NCBI GenBank assembly: GCA_036924085.1
Contig: JAVGWX010000025.1
Span: 31,135,921 to 31,199,920 of the forward strand
Length of the DNA: 64,000 nucleotides
From: Ariolimax columbianus
Taxonomy: Eukaryota > Mollusca > Gastropoda > Stylommatophora > Arionidae
Direction of reading: 5' to 3'
In this document: piece by piece, positions 21,906 to 32,139 of the stretch
Layout of the letters: each line of letters opens with the position of its first letter
Position numbering within the stretch: position 1 is the first letter of the stretch
The notes under the pieces: model-generated
What the model saw: the letters and a program-made list of their open reading frames with translations, nothing else
The model's database searches: none
Told to the model about the DNA's origin: nothing
Position numbers and translations under genes: made by a program

Positions 21906-22880
21906 GAACTTGTACTTTCTTACTTACTTGCTTACTGTCAGCAAGCGGCCAGCACCTCGAATTAGTTGACCAGTCTACACCACCGAGTATCTTCTCGTTT
22001 AGGCTGAGGTGTAACCAGTTGGCCATAATCGCTCGCTGGGTGAGCAATCCTTGTCCTCGGAGACGTGTGCTAAACCGCGACCGTCTATCACGGAGTCAGC
22101 CGGCTCCGGTGCAACACAGATCAAACTTCATACCTGCGGCTGCCGAGTCGTGTTTTTCCTGTCAAGAGACGAAAGAACAAGACCAAAGGACGATCCACCT
22201 GGGTTGCGCTAACAACGCGAGGCACAAACCAACGCTGTTCCGGCCATAATTCTGACCTGCGTGGTGCACGGGAAAGGTGACTATTGACAGCAGTTCAGGG
22301 GTAGAAGGGGATTGGTATCCCTGCATAAGAGTGAGTGTGTGAGTTGGGAATAGTTAGTGAGAATTAAAGAATTTGTTTAGTGGAGTTTTGATCTTGAGTT
22401 AGATTCATTCAGGGAGTGGTGTGTTAGTTGAAGAGCAGTCTTAGGTGTGTAGATTTGATAGAGCAAGACCTTGTCCGCTGCTACAGTAGTTTACCTTGGT
22501 CCTCTCCACATAGAATAGTCTGGTTGACTTCTTGACCATCTACCAACTTTCTGTCCAAGCGAAGAACATCAATGTCGTTGGTGTCCACAACAGCATCTTT
22601 CACAGGACTAACAAACTGACTCTGGAAGAGATGTTAAGCAGGTAAGGTGGTCATTGCTGTCAAAGATCAAGTGTTAGACACTATTGAATCTGAGGATTCT
22701 GTACATGTTATTCTACCTTCCACAGCTGCAAGTCAGGTGCCAATTTTATATTTGAGCAGAGAATGTTAGTCCTATTCGACAAGGATCAGTGGTCATATTG
22801 ACCTAAATCCGCATCTAACACACACATTTGTGTTTCTCTCTCTTGCTCTGCTAAAACATCTAACACACGTATGTGTTTCT
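21906..22880. other. unassigned interval, GC-richer in its left half
   Basis: 21960-22260 is GC-richer than its surroundings and holds a 76-codon open frame (22019-22249, plus) with no recognisable motif. No tRNA, splice pair or repeat relation was found. 22883-22918 carries 'gcacaagtggaaagaaaactaactaac', which also ends the LINE fragment at 29840-30250, so the right part is probably the 3' tail of that LINE family. Confidence 0.35.
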
Positions 22881-22924
22881 ATTTCTTAACGGCACAAGTG
22901 GAAAGAAAACTAACTAACAGAAGA

Positions 22925-23442
22925 AAGCGACTTTGACAAAGGCTCAGTTCAGTTCATCCCGTAACCCATCAGGTCATTGGGGCACACATGAAGACACTCC
23001 CAAAATCCCACGCCATCCCTCTCTGTCTGTCGCCGCCTGACATATCTCACCGGAACGAAGGCCTGACCACTCATTGATGTCCGCCCATCTCTTCCTTGGA
23101 CGTCCTCGCCCTCTCTGTCCCAGTACGGAACCAAAGAGTATCGAGTTGGTAATTCCGTTGGACCTCGTAACGTGCCCGTACCAGGCTATCTTTCGTCTTT
23201 TGATAGCTGTGAACAGATCTTCAAAATGACCAATAGCATCTTCAACTCTGTCGTATTTCTACGTTCGTGACACGATCTTTATATGTAACATTTAGGAGTT
23301 TTCTATAGCACCTCATTTCCATCACATGTATTCTGCCCCGGGTATCTGCAGTAATGGTCCAGGTCTCGCAGGCATACAGAAATATTGATAGCACCAACAT
23401 TTATTTTCCTCTCGTATTTCCACCTCCCCATTAAATCCATTT
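22925..23442 (-). mobile_element. LINE family E 3' fragment, antisense
   Basis: The minus strand reads VMEMRCYRKLLNVTYKDRVTN, then IKRRKIAWYGHVTRSNG and RGRPRKRWADINEWSGL, closing with the 3' block around 'gacctgatgggttacggg' and a short CTGAA-type tail. It closely parallels 50250-50680. Its 5' side is truncated. Confidence 0.8.
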
Positions 23443-23640
23443 AAGGCTTTATACTAATATACCTTCTTTATTATATCATAGATAGTTTCATTTTGTCTCA
23501 CCATGTTTATTTCACCATTGTCATTTTAGCTCAATTTGTTTAATTTTGAATATTACTTTGGACATACAGAGTTGCAGAACCTGGCCTGAAAGATCCAAAT
23601 CAACAAAATTAGTGCAGACAGGAAAGGGTTAAACCCATTA
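23443..23640 (-). repeat. ~200-bp TTAA-edged dispersed repeat, copy 2 (reverse)
   Basis: The reverse complement begins TTAACCCTTTCCTGTCTGC and carries the shared blocks described for 18225-18420. Confidence 0.5.
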
Positions 23641-23792
23641 GCATTGAAATTACAACTGCAAAGATATGGAGACAAGCTTCCTATAAGGTGACCTGCTGTT
23701 GAAGTGACTATTTTTCAGTTGGAGTTAAAAGCTCAATCAGTCCGAGATAAATATTTCAGCAATAACAGCTTGAGATGATGATACCAGAGACA

Positions 23793-23945
23793 AGCACTAT
23801 TGATTCACCATAAGCAGGACTTCATCAGAGACTACTACAGCCAACACTACAGATTCACACTAAACAAGACTGCATCAGGGACAACCATAACTAGCACTAG
23901 TGATTCACCCTAAGCAGGACTTCATCAGTGACTGCCACAGCCAGC
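23793..23945. repeat. ~50-bp tandem repeat, three copies
   Basis: 'gattcaccataagcaggact' and variants recur three times with 'tcatcag(a/g)gac' and 'cagcca/actagca' blocks at ~50-bp spacing. Confidence 0.7.
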
Positions 23946-24080
23946 AGACTTTAATCTATGTCAAAACACGACAAGAACTAAAGCTGATGAAGATGAAAAG
24001 AAAGTAGAAATGGATAGGATACACCTTTACAATGAAACCTATCAATATAACCAGACTTGCACTGGATCAAAACCCACACA

Positions 24081-26382
24081 TTAACCCTTTACACCCTAAG
24101 CATCAAAAAAGGAAATACATCCCCTATTCCTAAGCACAGGGAGATAACTCTTTTCCGCATTCAAATGTATAGTTTTTTGTTAAAAAAAAGAATTAAAAAT
24201 CTTAACATGTTAAAAAATTCAAATGACAAGTTTAATTATATAGAAGAATGGACAGACTTTCAGAAAAATATAACTGTGTAGTTTGTGATAAATAGTGGTC
24301 ATTAAAAAAAATCTAAAACATAAAAAAATGAATTTTAATAAAAATGTATTCCATTTTACCTTCTGTCCATCACATATAACAATTTTTAGGTCTTTCATCA
24401 AAACATTTACATCTGTAAATGAAATGTCAAATGACATTGTCTCTTGCACAAATAGACAGAGCACAGCATGCATCCGTAAACAGTTGTCACAGAACGTTTG
24501 TCTGAGGTCTTCACATTATTTTTCGAGCACAGATAACATGCTTTCTTTCTGCCTGGAATTCGTACAAGTTTGATTTTCCGATGAAGGGTCCAGTCTTCCC
24601 GAAACACTGGGAGAGTCCCCAATGTTCGACGCTGATCTAGTGCCTTGTAAAAGGCTCTCCAGCAATGAAATACGGAAACACAGATGGCTAGAGGCAGGCG
24701 AACGCTTTTTGGCACCAGGGTGAGCTGCTCTCATTAGGAGGATTGCATTTATAGTTGATATTTGAAATAAAAACCAAACAGCATACCTCCACCACTTTTT
24801 TTCCTGTTCTACCAATATTGTAGTAAGAACGATATTGGTCTGCAAGATCAACCCCTGCCATGTACATGTTGTAGTCAAGAACAGGGGTTGGTATTGGTTG
24901 CTGCTCAACTCCATGTTTTGTGCTCCGACTTGGAACACCGACTGTAGGGTTGCAGTTTGTTGATATTACATTCACCTGCCTCTTGTCTGTCCACTGTGTT
25001 GCTACTAGATTGCCTTTCTGCTTCATCAGCAACGTCCCTTTCTTTGCCTTGGTTTTGGCTGGGAATGGCCATCCTTTCCGAGCTGGCCGAGTAGTTGAGC
25101 AGCTGTAGGTTTTCCGTTTCAGCAAATCCTCTGCAAGCTTGACAGAAGAAAAGTAGTTATCAAAGTAAATGCAGTGATATTTATCTAGGTAATCAGCTGC
25201 ATTGTTGATAACTACACTGTGGCCAATACCATTCTGCATCGGCTCATTCTCTTTACCGGTGGAAAATTTGAAATTTAGCATGTAGCCGGTCTTGGCGTCT
25301 GTAACACACCAGACTTTTATTCCCCATGGGGTTGGTTTGCCATGTATGTATTGTTTGAAATACACCCTGCCATTGAAACCAATCATGGCATCATCCACAC
25401 TTATGTGCCTGTCTGGCTTGTAAACAGAAGAGCAGGCAGGTCTAACGAAATCCAAAAGAGGCCGCACTTTGAACCTGCGATCGTAGTTGAGTGTGCCCCT
25501 AGCAGGTTGGTTAGTGTTGTCATTTATATTGGTTTATTTTCTCATACCGCTGCCTGCCCATTACATCTGCAACAGCTGGAACACGAAGGAGTTTATTAGT
25601 GGACCAGTACAATCTGTAGTCTGGCATTTTGTGAATGCCAAACATCATGTTGATGTAGATATACTTTCGTATATCCTCAACATCCACTGGCTTCCAATAC
25701 TTGTCCCGAACTCCTTTGTTTGCTTGCACCTGTTCAGCATACAAGTTCGTTTGCGTGGCCATCACTTCAATAAAAGTGTTTGGGGATAAATAAATTAAAA
25801 TAAGCAATTGCCGATGCTCCTAGGCCTAGACTATGGACAGGGCAGCTAGACTCTGTAAAATTTTCCATATTGACGTCAGTCAATGTTTCACTCCAGATAG
25901 GCTCGTCAGCAGCGAATTCGACATCCATATCACCACCAATCACAGCATCAATGGAATCAGAATCGCAGATGTCACCAATATTATTGCTAACAATAACGTC
26001 TACATCTGATTCAGTTTCGCTTTCCGTATCACTTGTAGGTATATCAGTATTAGGAGCATCTTTCATATCTTGAAGCCATCCGCCGAGAATCGCAAGCCAT
26101 CGTTTTCGCAAAAATAAAGACAAACTTTAAAAAATTTTAACTTTTCTCGAGGTACTCCCACACACGCCATTTTGGTTTCAAATGAAACTTGAATATCCGG
26201 CGAAGCTGTTAAAAACATGAAAGTTTCGTTTCGTATAAAAGATCGTGCTTGTTGAATTTAAATTAAGAGCAGGGGATTCCCCGTGATCGTCGGTAATTCC
26301 CAGGTGCTTACGGGCGCGTTAGGGTGTTCGCGCATGAAAATTCGTCGGGTGCTTTTGGGCGCCGTAGGGTGTAATTGGTTAA
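24081..26382 (-). mobile_element. piggyBac element 2, complete ends, defective
   Basis: TTAA at 24081-24084 and 26379-26382 flank 2294 bp that is the reverse-oriented sister of element 1, with the same terminal blocks (CCCTTTACACCCTA on one side, the complement of CCAATTACACCCTA on the other). The transposase frame is broken in several places. A related target lacking the insertion is visible at 35840-35900. Confidence 0.92.
24407..26098 (-). pseudogene. piggyBac transposase pseudogene
   Basis: Compared with the intact copy at 19391-21094, five lesions are visible. They are a 2-base loss just after the ATG, an extra C near 25795 (before NTFIEVMATQ), a 7-base loss near 25524 (after KINQY), an extra A in the A-run near 24797 (at GKKWW), and a small deletion near 24572 (after SSEN). 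Catalytic segments remain readable, with VDEAM changed to VDDAM. It cannot make the full protein, although its ends might still be recognised in trans. Confidence 0.9.
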
Positions 26383-27009
26383 GAGAAGAGCAGGTACACC
26401 AAAAAAACAGCTGGCAAGGAATAGTATAAAAGGGCAGTGCAGTTTGAGTCTCCTGGGTAGAGCTTAAGAAGATGGCCCACATTAGGAGTCAGTAGTGAGA
26501 TTATGTAGCACCGCTATGCTCCACTGGGAACTTTTATGTTTGGATATTAGTACAATCTCTGCAACTTTTTTTATACAAGACAGCTTCTGATCATGTGTAC
26601 TATCTTATGTGAAGCTGTGTGATGTGTCCTATCCATCACTATACTTCTATTGTGGTTTGCATCCTGCCATTTCCAGCTTTTCTTATAAGGAAAATAGTGT
26701 CAAAAGGTTCACATATCCACACAAAACTTTCTCAACCTCTCAGGGGTTCAGTCCTCTGCTGGACTGTCAGATTACCATAGGACTAAAAGACAGATTCACA
26801 GGATGTTCACACACCCTAATGGATTCATAAACCCATACAGGACTTTCACAGAACCCCACAGGACTTAACAGGTCCAACAAAACTTTTCGAGACTTTCATG
26901 GTGAGAACCACAGGCTAGGGTGAAGACAGGATTGAGAGACTGTGAAAGACCACAACACATCCCCCCATCAAACTCTGCCGACCAATCTTCAAATGACTGT
27001 ATACATTAC
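26383..27009. repeat. duplicated block alpha: intron-like sequence
   Basis: Segments here recur at 30950-31690 and 35860-36160 in the same order: 'gagcaggtac...acagctgg', 'tatacaagacagctt', 'ctcaggggttcag', 'gtgaagacaggattgagag'. It is the left part of a head-to-tail duplication that carries the knuckle exon. Confidence 0.7.
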
Positions 27010-27086
27010 CTCATCATGATCAATGTAAATGGTAGGTGCATGCACGGAACAGCCTCCGACAGGTTTCAGCTTGCACACCTCACAAT
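27010..27086 (-). CDS. PRDM-like zinc-knuckle exon, copy 2
   Basis: A 77-nt exon read leftwards, between acceptor 'cgtctcccctag' and donor GTAATG. After two phase nucleotides it reads CEVCKLKPVGGCSVHAP followed by TIYIDHDE. The spacing C-x2-C-x7-C-x2-H and the trailing P-x-(hydrophobic) strand match the zinc knuckle that precedes the PR/SET domain in PRDM9-type methyltransferases; this is family knowledge applied by eye. The exon enters in phase 1 and leaves in phase 0. The preceding exon at 30596-30707 ends with one spare T, which completes a Tyr codon. It differs from copy 1 (31692-31768) at one base. No PR/SET exon was found downstream, so the product may be incomplete or its next exon unrecognised. 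Confidence 0.6.
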
Positions 27087-27164
27087 CTAGGGGAGACGAT
27101 TGCGGAAATTAATACAGGAATTAATTAATTAATTAATTTAATTAATTAATAAAAAATTCCGGTA

Positions 27165-27880
27165 AGATGGCGACCAAGCAACAGCTGCTGTCATGGTCAG
27201 CGATATTCGTGGGGTTTGTTCGTTCCACTTCATGTGTGGGGCGCAGTGTTGTGTGACGATCATTTTCTAACACGTCCTACGCTATTCACAGGAAGCTTAT
27301 GTGTGTAAATTTCATCGGAATTCGGAGATACACGATCTGTTCTTCATGTGTAATAGAATAAGCGTTGTTGGATAGGACGTCACTACGGATTGCGCACCGT
27401 CCTTGGTTGGTGTGCACGATCTGCTTGGAAATTGCGTGCCATGACTGGAAGGTGTAAGGTGTGCTGATGCTTGGCGCCGCATTCCAGTGGCGCTGAGGTC
27501 GGCTAGCTCTTCCCTGGAGGAGTGAAAAGTGAAATTAGTAGCCTGCTGATTAAAGTGAGCTCACAAGCCAACCTCACCTCCTCAGGGTACACACTGGGCA
27601 ACTAGAACCGTGAGGCTCTAGGCTAACGAGGCAATGGCTTGCCTGGGGGGACGGGCTCCTTCAGGTTACTTGCAGATGTTGGCCCACCGCAGCTAAAAGA
27701 GGAGATGGGCGCCGCCAGGTGATTTCAAGCCTAAGAATCACACATGAGGACAAAAACCGAAATCTATTATACCGGATCGGTCGCAGCCCGGGTCAGAGAG
27801 GGTTGGCTTGGGATTTTCATGTCTTCATGTGTGCCCCAACGACCTGATGGGTTACGGGATGAACTGAACTGAACTGATTA
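27165..27880 (+). mobile_element. internally deleted LINE family E (5' UTR joined to 3' end)
   Basis: 27165-27785 carries the 5' region shared with 50964-51187 and the inverted 5' end at 49100-49332 ('gaggtcggctagctcttcc', 'gaggcaatggcttgcctgggg', 'gatgttggccc'). At about 27787 it jumps to the LINE 3' terminus ('ccccaacgacctgatgggttacggg') and a CTGAA repeat tail at 27865-27878. All coding sequence is missing, so it could only have moved, if at all, with help from the full LINE. Confidence 0.7.
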
Positions 27881-28080
27881 ATCCTTTCCAGTCAATAATA
27901 ACTTTGCCGATTTGTGTCTTTCAGAGTCAAGTACTGGAACTGTGTATGTCAAATAGTTTATTAAAAATAAAACTGGATTAATATTAAACAAATTCAGCTA
28001 AAATTATGATCTGTAGATCATAAGATATGCATAATGAAACCATCTATGACATCAAGTATTCATAATAATGTCATTAATGT
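27880..28080 (+). repeat. ~200-bp TTAA-edged dispersed repeat, copy 3
   Basis: Starts TTAATCCTTTCCAGTC next to the tail of the deleted LINE; same blocks as 18225-18420. 31934-32130 is its counterpart in the next duplication unit. Confidence 0.5.
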
Positions 28081-28109
28081 GTATGGAAAAATACAGAGCA
28101 AAAATAATG

Positions 28110-28870
28110 TTTGAAAAAGGAGATACCTTCACCTATTTGGGCAGCACAATAGGCCCATAAGGAGGTACAGATGCAAATGTAAGGATCAGAATTGGGAAGG
28201 CAGATGGGCATTCCTGGCGCTAAACACCATATGGAAATCCAGAGAAATGAAGACACACCAAAGTTAGAATATTCAATGCCAGAGCAGTGTCAAGTCAGTG
28301 TTGCTGTATGGACAGGAGACATGGAGAACAATTAAGGCCTTACAACAAAGACCCCAGTACTTTGTTTACACCTTACGCTACAAAAGATAAGGTGCATAAA
28401 ATGGCAGGACATGATGAAGAATGAAGACCTATGGAAAAAGAGCCAACAAGATCTATTGGAACAACAAATTAAGCAAAGAAAATGGGGCTGGACAGGACAT
28501 GTGCTACGGAAGGCACAGTCCAATATAGCCAGACAGACTCCTAGATGGAATCCCCAAGAAAAGAGAGAGCAAGACCTAAAAATATGCGGAGAAAAGAATG
28601 TGAGAAGGAACAAATATTACATGATCACACCTGGAGAGTGAGGGAAATAAAGTCGGCCAACGCGATGCTGACCACATCATCCTCGAAGTGCAGTTGGTTA
28701 CAAAATAATATGGACCTAACACCATATTTCCTATGCGCCGCATGGCGTGACAGGATCTTTACTTTTACACCTGGAGAGAGGCAAAAGAGCAGCCCAGACC
28801 GTGCACGCTGGCAAGATGTTGTCAATGGCTTATGCACCAAGAGAAGGGACAGACTTTGATTGATTGATCA
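28110..28870 (+). mobile_element. RTE-like LINE 3' fragment
   Basis: Frames read TYLGSTIG, then the SVLLYGxETW region, NEDLWKKSQQ, and [20 protein letters not shown] near 28470-28530. A C-terminal piece near 28780-28855 reads DRARWQDVVNGLCTKR, and a 'tgattgattgat' tail follows. The order and sequence match the antisense LINE at 5863-8690. It is broken by stops. Confidence 0.75.
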
Positions 28871-29177
28871 ACCCATGGATGTCAATTAAATCTATCTATC
28901 AATAACAAGATGCATGATCATTGGTCTGATCAAAGAATAAAATAATTTCTTAGGACTTTGTGTGCAAATTTCATAGAATGGGAAAGATCAACTTTGACAC
29001 ATTCAAAACAAGCCTAAATGTCAGAAGAATGTCATGAAAATTGCACATTAAACAAATGCTATGTTTATGTAGAGCATCCAGTTGTAATTCAGGACTTCTA
29101 ACCATTTCTATGCAACAATGGTCAAATTTTTGAAACCAATTTCAACACAAGCAAACTGAAACTGATGTTTAGCGCTT

Positions 29178-29695
29178 ATCAGATGCCTATCACACCAAAT
29201 TGAAAACGTTCTGTGTGCCACTGATGCCTACCATACCAAACTGAAAACGTTTTGTGTGTCACAGATGCCTACCATACCAGACTGAAAACGTTCTGTGTGT
29301 CACAGATGCCTACCATACCTGACTGGAAATGTTTTGTGTGCCACAGATGCCTACCATACCTGACTGGAAATGTTTTGTGTGCCACAGATGCCTACCATAC
29401 CTGTCTGGAAATGTTTTGTGTGCCACTCATGCCTACCGTAATTGACTGAAAATGTTTTGTGTACAACTTATGCCTACCATACCTGACTGGAAATGTTTTG
29501 TGTGCCACTGGTGCCTACCGTACCTGGTTGAAATGTTTTGTGTGCCGCTGGTGCCTACCGTGCCTGGCTGAAATGTTTTGTGTGCCACTGGTGCCTACCG
29601 TACCTGGTTGGAAATGTTTTGTGTGTCACTGATGCCTACCACACCAAACTGAAAATGGTCTGTGTGCCACAGATGCCTACCGTACATAGCTGAAA
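29178..29695. repeat. 41-bp tandem repeat, about 12 copies
   Basis: Unit 'gatgcctaccatacctgact' plus 'ggaaatgttttgtgtgccaca', with gradual divergence across the array. Open frames within it are repeat artefacts. 28875-29177 shows nothing recognisable. Confidence 0.9.
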
Positions 29696-29839
29696 ATGCT
29701 TAAAGCATGACACACAACAAAAAGTTCAAGACTTAACAACAACAAACGACCATGAAGACAATTTCCCATGGCTTAGATCGACCATGGACAATTTATTGAG
29801 GTCAAGAATTCAGTTAACTTAACCCTGCAGTCACGATGC

Positions 29840-30250
29840 AATGTGCAAACATGGCCTCTGTCCAGGGCACGTGAGAACAGAATTTCAAATTGTGAAATGA
29901 AGTGCTTGAAGAAGGTCATCTGTGTTACCAGGATAGACAGATTACGGAACAACGACATTCGAAGTATGGTCGGCACTACGTCCTGTGTCGAATACATTTC
30001 CAGGCAGAAAATAAGTTGGTTTGGTCACCTCATGAGAATGCACCCTCATCAACTTCCACTGATGGCTTACAACATTGGTAGATCTGGCTACAGGGCAAGG
30101 GGTGGCCGCGAGGCAGGTAGATATTAGAGCGATTGTGCAGTGGCAAGGGCTCACATTTACCTACTAAATGCACTTGGCGCAGGATAGATCACCTAAGCTC
30201 CCCACAACGATCAATTGCACAAGTGGAAAGAAAACTAACTAACTACTAAC
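29840..30250 (+). mobile_element. LINE C-terminal fragment ('WFGHLMRM' type) with TAAC tail
   Basis: Reads CLKKVICVTRIDRLRNNDIR, then CVEYISRQKISWFGHLMRM and ending pieces, followed by 'cacaagtggaaagaaaactaactaac' and a short TAAC-rich tail. Same family as 17222-17560 (minus). Confidence 0.7.
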
Positions 30251-30595
30251 TAATAAAACTAGGCCTTATTGGAGTTCAAACGAGTGTCTTCCAGGATAGA
30301 AAACTGATACCCTAACAGCTCTGTCACAATCTTCACAAAGAAACTTAATATTTGCAGGAGATAAAGCTGACCCCAGTTTGTTACATCATCCAGTCTATGA
30401 GAATATTGTTGAAGACATCCCTGACAGATCCTAGGTAGAGAAAGGATACACCATTGTCTGATCCCAGTTTAAAGCAGCAGATATCCCTGTTTAACCTAAG
30501 TTTGAGGCAGCCAACATTACGTCAACCCCAGTTTTAGACAGCAGACGTTCATGTCTGACATAAACATATTTGAACACAGAATATGGAAGACTTAC

Positions 30596-30707
30596 ATTTG
30601 ACCTTTTCAAAACCAGATGAAGACACAGTATTAGCCACCATCTTCTTTCTGTTACAGCCCACGTTATCCTCAGTCACTTTCTGTTTCTGTTTTGTCTCCA
30701 CATAATC
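30596..30707 (-). CDS. duplicated exon upstream of knuckle exon, copy 2
   Basis: A 112-nt exon between acceptor 'tgtgttcag' and donor GTAAGT, read leftwards. It begins DYVETKQKQKVTEDNVGCNR and is Lys/Asn-rich, ending one nucleotide into a codon. It differs from copy 1 (35161-35272) at 10 of 112 bases without any stop, so both copies may still be under coding constraint. Its exit phase fits the knuckle exon at 27010-27086 and its entry phase (0) fits either the knuckle exon at 31692-31768 or the exon at 37128-37193. No function is recognised for this peptide. Confidence 0.55.
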
Positions 30708-30727
30708 CTGAACACAAAAGTACAATA

Positions 30728-30925
30728 TGTGATGACACTATCAATTGGTCCAACATGTGATGACACTATCAATGGGTCTAACATGTGATGACACTATCAG
30801 TGGGTCCAACATGTGATGGCATTATCAGTGGGTCCAACATGTGATGACACTATCAGTGGGTCCAACATATGATGACATTATCAATGGGTCTAACATGTGA
30901 TGACACTTTCAGTGGGTCAAAAATT
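30728..30925. repeat. 28-bp minisatellite in duplication unit alpha, about seven copies
   Basis: Unit 'atgacactatcaatgggtcc' plus 'aacatgtg'. The orthologous position in the next unit (35285-35650) has about 13 copies. Confidence 0.85.
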
Positions 30926-31007
30926 TACTGAGGAGTAAAGAAAAGAGGCCAATCTCCGTATCTTTTAACGCAAGACAGCTTGTGATGCTGTGTCCCATCC
31001 TATCCTT

Positions 31008-31110
31008 CTTTTTCTTCATTTCTTCTCAATTCTTTGCTACCAACCTCTAAAAAGGGCTTTGCAAGCAGCAGGTTGTTGTCCTGAGAACGGAATGCGCTAT
31101 TTGCATGATG
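31008..31110 (-). repeat. diverged SINE tail
   Basis: Antisense remnant ('ttcttctcaattctttgctacc', 'aaaagggctttgcaagcagc', 'gtcctgagaacggaatgcg') of the GAA-tailed SINE. Confidence 0.55.
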
Positions 31111-31254
31111 ATGTGTTTTATCTTATCCATCTTTTGTGATGCTGTGTCCTTTTCTGGTTTGTGTTCTATCCATCTTTTGGGATGCTCTATTCTTTCCATA
31201 TTTCGTGATTTGTGTCCTGTCCATCGTTTGTTTTTGATGTCCTGACCATCTTTT

Positions 31255-31393
31255 GTAATAAGGAAAGTAGTGATTATGATAGTTGTAATAAGGAAAGTAG
31301 TGATTATGATAGTTGTAATAAGGAAAGTAGTGATTATGATAGTTGTCATAAGGAAAGTAGTGATTATGATAGTTGTCATAAGGAAAGTAGTAA
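31255..31393. repeat. 30-bp tandem repeat, four copies plus a partial fifth
   Basis: Unit 'ataaggaaagtagtgattat' plus 'gatagttgta'. In the paralogous position near 26684 only a single 'ataaggaaaatagtg' exists, so the array expanded after the block duplication. Confidence 0.85.
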
Positions 31394-31691
31394 TACTTGG
31401 TTCACATATTCACACAGTACTTTCACAACCACTCAGGGGTTCAGACGTCGGCTAGACTTTCGAATTACCACTGGACTTTCAATGACTACATAAGTTCACA
31501 GACCCCCCCCCCCCCCCCCCAATTTCACAGGATTTTCCCAAACCCTAATGGGTTCATAAACTCCATAAAACTTTCCCAGACTCTCATGGTGAGAGTCTAG
31601 AGTGAAGACAGGATTGAGAGACTGTGAAAGACCACAACACATCCCCCCATCAAACTCTGCCGACCAATCTTCAAATGACTGTATACATTAC

Positions 31692-31768
31692 CTCATCATG
31701 ATCAATGTAAATGGCAGGTGCATGCACGGAACAGCCTCCGACAGGTTTCAGCTTGCACACCTCACAAT
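31692..31768 (-). CDS. PRDM-like zinc-knuckle exon, copy 1
   Basis: Same 77-nt exon as 27010-27086, differing at one base (Thr to Ala after the His). Acceptor 'tcccctag' and donor GTAATG are both preserved. The upstream exon at 35161-35272 ends one nucleotide into a codon and this exon supplies the other two, giving Tyr-Cys at the junction. The knuckle C-x2-C-x7-C-x2-H is complete. Since the exon leaves in phase 0 and the second copy of the upstream exon enters in phase 0, the order B1-C1-B2-C2 could in principle be spliced as one transcript. Confidence 0.63.
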
Positions 31769-31802
31769 CTAGGGGAGACGATTGCGGAAATTAATTCAGG
31801 AA

Positions 31803-31918
31803 TTAATCAGAGAATACCTCTACACCTCACGGTAGAAGAGGAGCGACTAAGTATTAATCAGAGAATACCTCTACACCTCACGGTAGAAGAGGAGCGACTA
31901 AGTATTAATCAGAGAATA
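31803..31918. repeat. 51-bp tandem repeat, two copies plus a partial third
   Basis: 'attaatcagagaatacctct' with 'acacctcacggtagaagagg' recurs exactly. It is absent from the paralogous site near 27120, where an (ATTA)n-like run stands instead. Confidence 0.85.
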
Positions 31919-31933
31919 TAATATCAACCATGT

Positions 31934-32130
31934 CAAGATAACGGCAATAACTTTTTTCCGTTATCTGTCTTTCAGTCAGAGTCAAGTATCGCAACTGTGT
32001 AGGTCAAAATAATTTTATTCAAAAATAAAATTGATTAATATTAAACAAATTTGGCTAAAATTATGGTCTGTAGATTATAAGACACACATAATGAAAATAT
32101 CTATGACATGTAGTATTCATATAATGTCAT
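31934..32130 (+). repeat. ~200-bp TTAA-edged dispersed repeat, copy 4
   Basis: Counterpart of 27880-28080 in the second duplication unit; shared blocks from 'tttcagtcagagtcaagtat' to 'aatgtcattaatgtg'. Confidence 0.5.
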
Positions 32131-32139
32131 TAATGTGGA

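Noticed and set aside
14342..27086. Direct splicing of the knuckle exon at 27010-27086 to the zinc-finger exon at 13192-14342
   Set aside because: The knuckle exon leaves in phase 0 while the finger exon needs one leading base from the previous exon; at least one unseen exon would be required.
27100..27165. (ATTA)n run considered as an origin or regulatory element
   Set aside because: It is simple sequence near the acceptor of the knuckle exon; nothing else supports a function.
29178..29695. Regular ~41-bp repeats considered as a CRISPR array
   Set aside because: No unique spacers, direct tandem structure with gradual divergence, and an animal genomic setting.
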